The position numbers and the translations under genes were made by a program. Positions 61,261-64,000 of a stretch of DNA of 64,000 nt are shown in pieces. This stretch comes from Parabacteroides johnsonii DSM 18315 (GTDB lineage Bacteria; Bacteroidota; Bacteroidia; Bacteroidales; Tannerellaceae): contig NZ_CP102285.1 in assembly GCF_025151045.1 (NCBI RefSeq), positions 3,844,001 to 3,908,000 of the forward strand, in the 5' to 3' direction. The first letter of the stretch is position 1; every line of letters starts with the position of its first letter. The notes beneath the pieces were generated by a model. The model was not told where the DNA came from, searched no databases, and was given only the letters and a program-made list of their open reading frames with translations.

Positions 61261-63993
61261 ATGAGACCAGAAGATATTACAGAACAGGACGAAAACGAAA
61301 CAATAAAAGATACGGAAGGACAACCGGCTGCTGATGAAAACAGGGATGAGACTGTCGAAACGGAAGCAAGCCGGGAGATACATTCGGAATATAAGATACC
61401 GGGCAAATCGGAAAGCCGGGTTTCTTATCATTTGTCGGGTATGTATCAGGATTGGTTCCTCGATTATGCCTCCTATGTAATTTTGGAGCGTGCCGTTCCG
61501 CATATCAACGACGGACTGAAACCCGTACAGCGCCGAATCCTGCACTCGATGAAGCGATTGGACGATGGGCGCTATAACAAGGTGGCGAACATTGTCGGAC
61601 ATACCATGCAATTCCACCCGCATGGCGACGCCTCTATCGGTGATGCACTGGTACAGCTCGGACAGAAAGACTTGTTGATCGACTGCCAGGGAAACTGGGG
61701 GAATATTCTCACTGGCGACGGTGCTGCGGCTCCGCGTTATATCGAGGCGCGCCTCTCCAAGTTTGCGCTTGAAACGGTCTTCAATCCGAAAACGACTCTC
61801 TGGCAACTTTCCTACGACGGACGGAACAAGGAGCCGGTGACGCTTCCCGTCAAGTTTCCTTTGTTACTGGCACAAGGTGTGGAAGGTATCGCCGTAGGGC
61901 TTTCTTCCAAAATATTGCCGCATAATTTCAACGAACTTTTGGATGCATCCGTCGCTTATTTGCGAGGGGAAGAGTTTACCTTGTATCCCGATTTCCAGAC
62001 CGGTGGGTATATTGATGTTTCAAAATATAACGACGGTGAACGCGGTGGTTCCGTAAAGGTGCGTGCCAAGATTACGAAACTGGACAACAAGACGCTTGTT
62101 ATCAGCGAGATCCCATATGGAAAGACAACCTCTACTTTGATTGAATCGATCCTAAAAGCAAACGATAAGGGAAAGATCAAAATCAAGAAGGTGGATGATA
62201 ATACGGCCCGTAACGTGGAAATCCTCGTGCACCTGGCTCCAGGTGTCTCTTCCGACAAAACGATCGATGCGTTGTATGCTTTCACGGATTGCGAGATCAG
62301 CATTTCACCGAATTGTTGTGTCATTATGGACAACAAGCCGCACTTCCTGACGGTAAGCGATGTGCTGAAGCATTCGACTGACGACACGCTTCACCTGCTC
62401 CGTACCGAACTGGAGATACAGAAAGGGGAATTGGAAGAATCGCTCTTTTTCGCTTCCCTGGAAAAGATATTCATCGAAGAACGCATCTACAAAGACAAGG
62501 AGTTTGAAGAGGCGAAAGATATGGACGAGGCGATCGCTCACATCGACAAACGCCTTGACCCGTTCAAACCGCACTTTATCCGCGAAGTGACCCGTGAGGA
62601 TATCCTGAAACTGATGGAGATCAAGATGGGACGTATCCTTAAGTTCAATACGGACAAATGTAATGCGACCATTGCCCAGTATAAGGAAGAGATTGCCAAG
62701 ATTGACGACCATCTGGCGCATATCGTGGATTATACGGTCGACTGGTTTATGATGCTGAAAGAAAAATACGGCAAGAACTATCCGCGTATGACCGAGGTGC
62801 GCAATTTCGACACGATCGAGGCGACTAAAGTGGTCGAAGCGAACGAAAAACTATATATCAACCGTGCCGAAGGATTTATAGGGACAGGTTTGAAGAAGGA
62901 CGAATTTGTCTGCAACTGTTCCGACATCGACGATATTATTCTTTTCTACCGCAACGGCACGTACAAGGTCGTGAAGGTGAGCGAGAAGATGTTCGTCGGA
63001 AAAGATATTCTTTACTTGAATGTCTTCAAGAGGAATGATAACCGTACGATCTATAATGTGATTTATCGGGATGGAAAGGTGGGGTATAATTATATCAAAC
63101 GTTTTGCCGTAACAGGTGTGACACGTGATAAGGAATATGATATTACCAAGGGAACGGAAGGTTCTCGCATCCTTTATTTCAGTGCCAATGCCAATGGCGA
63201 AGCCGAGACGGTAAAGGTGATCCTGAAGCCGAAACCCCGCCAGAAATTACTTGTCTTTGAGAAGGATTTCAGCGAGATCGCGATCAAAGGGCGTGGCTCT
63301 ATGGGGAATATCCTGACAAAGGCGGATATCCATAAGGTCAGCCTGAAGCAGAAAGGAAGTTCGACCTTGGGAGGCCGTATGGTTTGGTTTGATCGCGATG
63401 TATTACGCCTGAATTACGACGGGCGTGGAGAGGAGTTGGGTGAATTCCAGAGTGACGATCTGATCCTGGTGATTCTTCAGAATGGCGATTTCTATACGAC
63501 CAATTTCGATCTGAGCAACCATTATGAACCTACTATATTGAATATCGAGAAGTTTGATGCGAATAAGGTTTGGACGGCTGCCCTTTACGATGCCGACCAA
63601 AAGTATTATTATCTGAAACGTTTCCAGTTGGAGGCTGGAAGCCGCAAGCAGAATTTCCTCGGTGAGAATCCGAAAAGTCGTTTGATGCTGCTTACCGACG
63701 AGGCTTATCCGCGAATCGAGGCGGTGTTTGGCGGGCATGACGCTTTTCGTGAACCGCTGGTGTTGGATGCGGAAGAATTCATTGCCGTGAAAGGATTCAA
63801 GGCGAAAGGAAAACGTATTTCGACTTTTGATATAGAAACAATCAACGAACTCGATCCCGTCCGTTTTGCTCCGGTGGAACAACCGCAGGAGCAGAATGAC
63901 GATGATGGTGGGGAAGCGGATCTCGATCCGGATGCAGATAAGAGCAACTCGGATATTATCGATGAGATTACCGGGCAAATGAAGCTTTTTTGA
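61261..63993 (+). CDS. parC: DNA gyrase/topoisomerase IV subunit A (ParC-type)
   Basis: This is a 910-residue type II topoisomerase cleavage subunit. An acidic extension (1-50) precedes the breakage-reunion domain, beginning YLDYASYVILERAVPHINDGLKPVQRRIL-like at about residue 68. HPHGDASIGDALVQLGQ lies in the quinolone-determining region, and catalytic Tyr160 is in APRYIEAR. The C-terminal beta-pinwheel (about 530-840) has degenerate blades, and an acidic tail ends GQMKLF. Bacteroidota ParC is the best match; subunit identity versus GyrA is inferred from the divergent C-terminus. A further ATG at 63996 is cut by the window end. Confidence 0.9.
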   Translation: MRPEDITEQDENETIKDTEGQPAADENRDETVETEASREIHSEYKIPGKSESRVSYHLSGMYQDWFLDYASYVILERAVPHINDGLKPVQRRILHSMKRLDDGRYNKVANIVGHTMQFHPHGDASIGDALVQLGQKDLLIDCQGNWGNILTGDGAAAPRYIEARLSKFALETVFNPKTTLWQLSYDGRNKEPVTLPVKFPLLLAQGVEGIAVGLSSKILPHNFNELLDASVAYLRGEEFTLYPDFQTGGYIDVSKYNDGERGGSVKVRAKITKLDNKTLVISEIPYGKTTSTLIESILKANDKGKIKIKKVDDNTARNVEILVHLAPGVSSDKTIDALYAFTDCEISISPNCCVIMDNKPHFLTVSDVLKHSTDDTLHLLRTELEIQKGELEESLFFASLEKIFIEERIYKDKEFEEAKDMDEAIAHIDKRLDPFKPHFIREVTREDILKLMEIKMGRILKFNTDKCNATIAQYKEEIAKIDDHLAHIVDYTVDWFMMLKEKYGKNYPRMTEVRNFDTIEATKVVEANEKLYINRAEGFIGTGLKKDEFVCNCSDIDDIILFYRNGTYKVVKVSEKMFVGKDILYLNVFKRNDNRTIYNVIYRDGKVGYNYIKRFAVTGVTRDKEYDITKGTEGSRILYFSANANGEAETVKVILKPKPRQKLLVFEKDFSEIAIKGRGSMGNILTKADIHKVSLKQKGSSTLGGRMVWFDRDVLRLNYDGRGEELGEFQSDDLILVILQNGDFYTTNFDLSNHYEPTILNIEKFDANKVWTAALYDADQKYYYLKRFQLEAGSRKQNFLGENPKSRLMLLTDEAYPRIEAVFGGHDAFREPLVLDAEEFIAVKGFKAKGKRISTFDIETINELDPVRFAPVEQPQEQNDDDGGEADLDPDADKSNSDIIDEITGQMKLF

Positions 63994-64000
63994 GTATGAA

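Noticed and set aside
61738-61740. Quinolone-resistance reading of the HPHGDASIGD segment in the topoisomerase
   Set aside because: The Ala-Ser-Ile-Gly-Asp form appears to be the normal lineage sequence of the ParC type; no resistance claim can be made.

Overview
This window comes from a Bacteroidota chromosome. It carries SusC/SusD pairs, a Bacteroidetes-type ECF sigma/FecR pair, a one-polypeptide hybrid two-component sensor, DUF4271 and DUF2723 proteins, and many -7 boxes of the TAnnTTTG type with few Shine-Dalgarno sequences. Gene content suggests a gut Bacteroidales of the Parabacteroides/Tannerellaceae kind. That genus call is inference from family resemblance; nothing here proves it.

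Layout. (1) 0.3-15.2 kb: a glycan-utilisation locus, with ECF sigma factor, FecR anti-sigma, SusC with an N-terminal STN signalling domain, SusD, an exported FAD oxidoreductase and a Tat-signal pyruvyl-transferase-fold lipoprotein. After a long-stem terminator follows a second gene train: esterase, aspartate-rich calcium-binding-like protein, exported TIM-barrel isomerase-like protein and GH43. (2) 15.3-25.4 kb: mostly housekeeping: YitT-like membrane protein, M16 protease, Tat-exported Gfo/Idh/MocA protein, a tightly overlapping DUF4271-hemD-rnpA-yidD-tatD run, tyrS and tRNA-Gln(TTG). (3) 25.5-36.8 kb: GH78 rhamnosidase, PPOX/Nim-like protein, serine acetyltransferase, THUMP RNA methyltransferase overlapping a dipeptidyl peptidase IV gene, purD between two copies of a palindromic repeat, and two membrane proteins. 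(4) 36.8-46.8 kb, mostly minus strand: a lipoprotein, an operon of DUF2723 protein, polysaccharide deacetylase, queG and S37 peptidase, a beta-barrel protein and a TPR/LuxR-like lipoprotein. (5) 46.8-60.2 kb: a SNF2 helicase relic, then a second glycan locus of hybrid sensor, SusC, SusD, heparinase II/III-type lyase and GH88 unsaturated uronyl hydrolase. No sulfatase is present, which suggests a non-sulfated uronic-acid polysaccharide. (6) 60.2-64 kb: an ArsC-like protein with an altered P-loop, a collapsed outer-membrane receptor pseudogene, and the topoisomerase IV/gyrase A-type subunit.

The most unusual feature is dispersed palindromic DNA. One roughly 100-bp element with GTTCCCGCGC-type double hairpins occurs three times. 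Two copies lie in frame inside unrelated protein genes (a TatD-family hydrolase and queG), where they encode similar peptides, CDPASSAGTG and CDPARGAGTG. The third is intergenic and nested inside a GGTGTGTC...GACACCC shell. That shell resembles the one bounding two other palindromic elements that flank purD. This looks like a modular repeat system able to invade coding sequence, comparable in behaviour to Rickettsia palindromic elements. Other repeats are a 194-bp MITE-like element in the second glycan locus, CAATTGACAATT tracts at gene borders (one supplies the C-terminus of the serine acetyltransferase), and two copies of an ATTACCC-N4-GGGTAAT palindrome.
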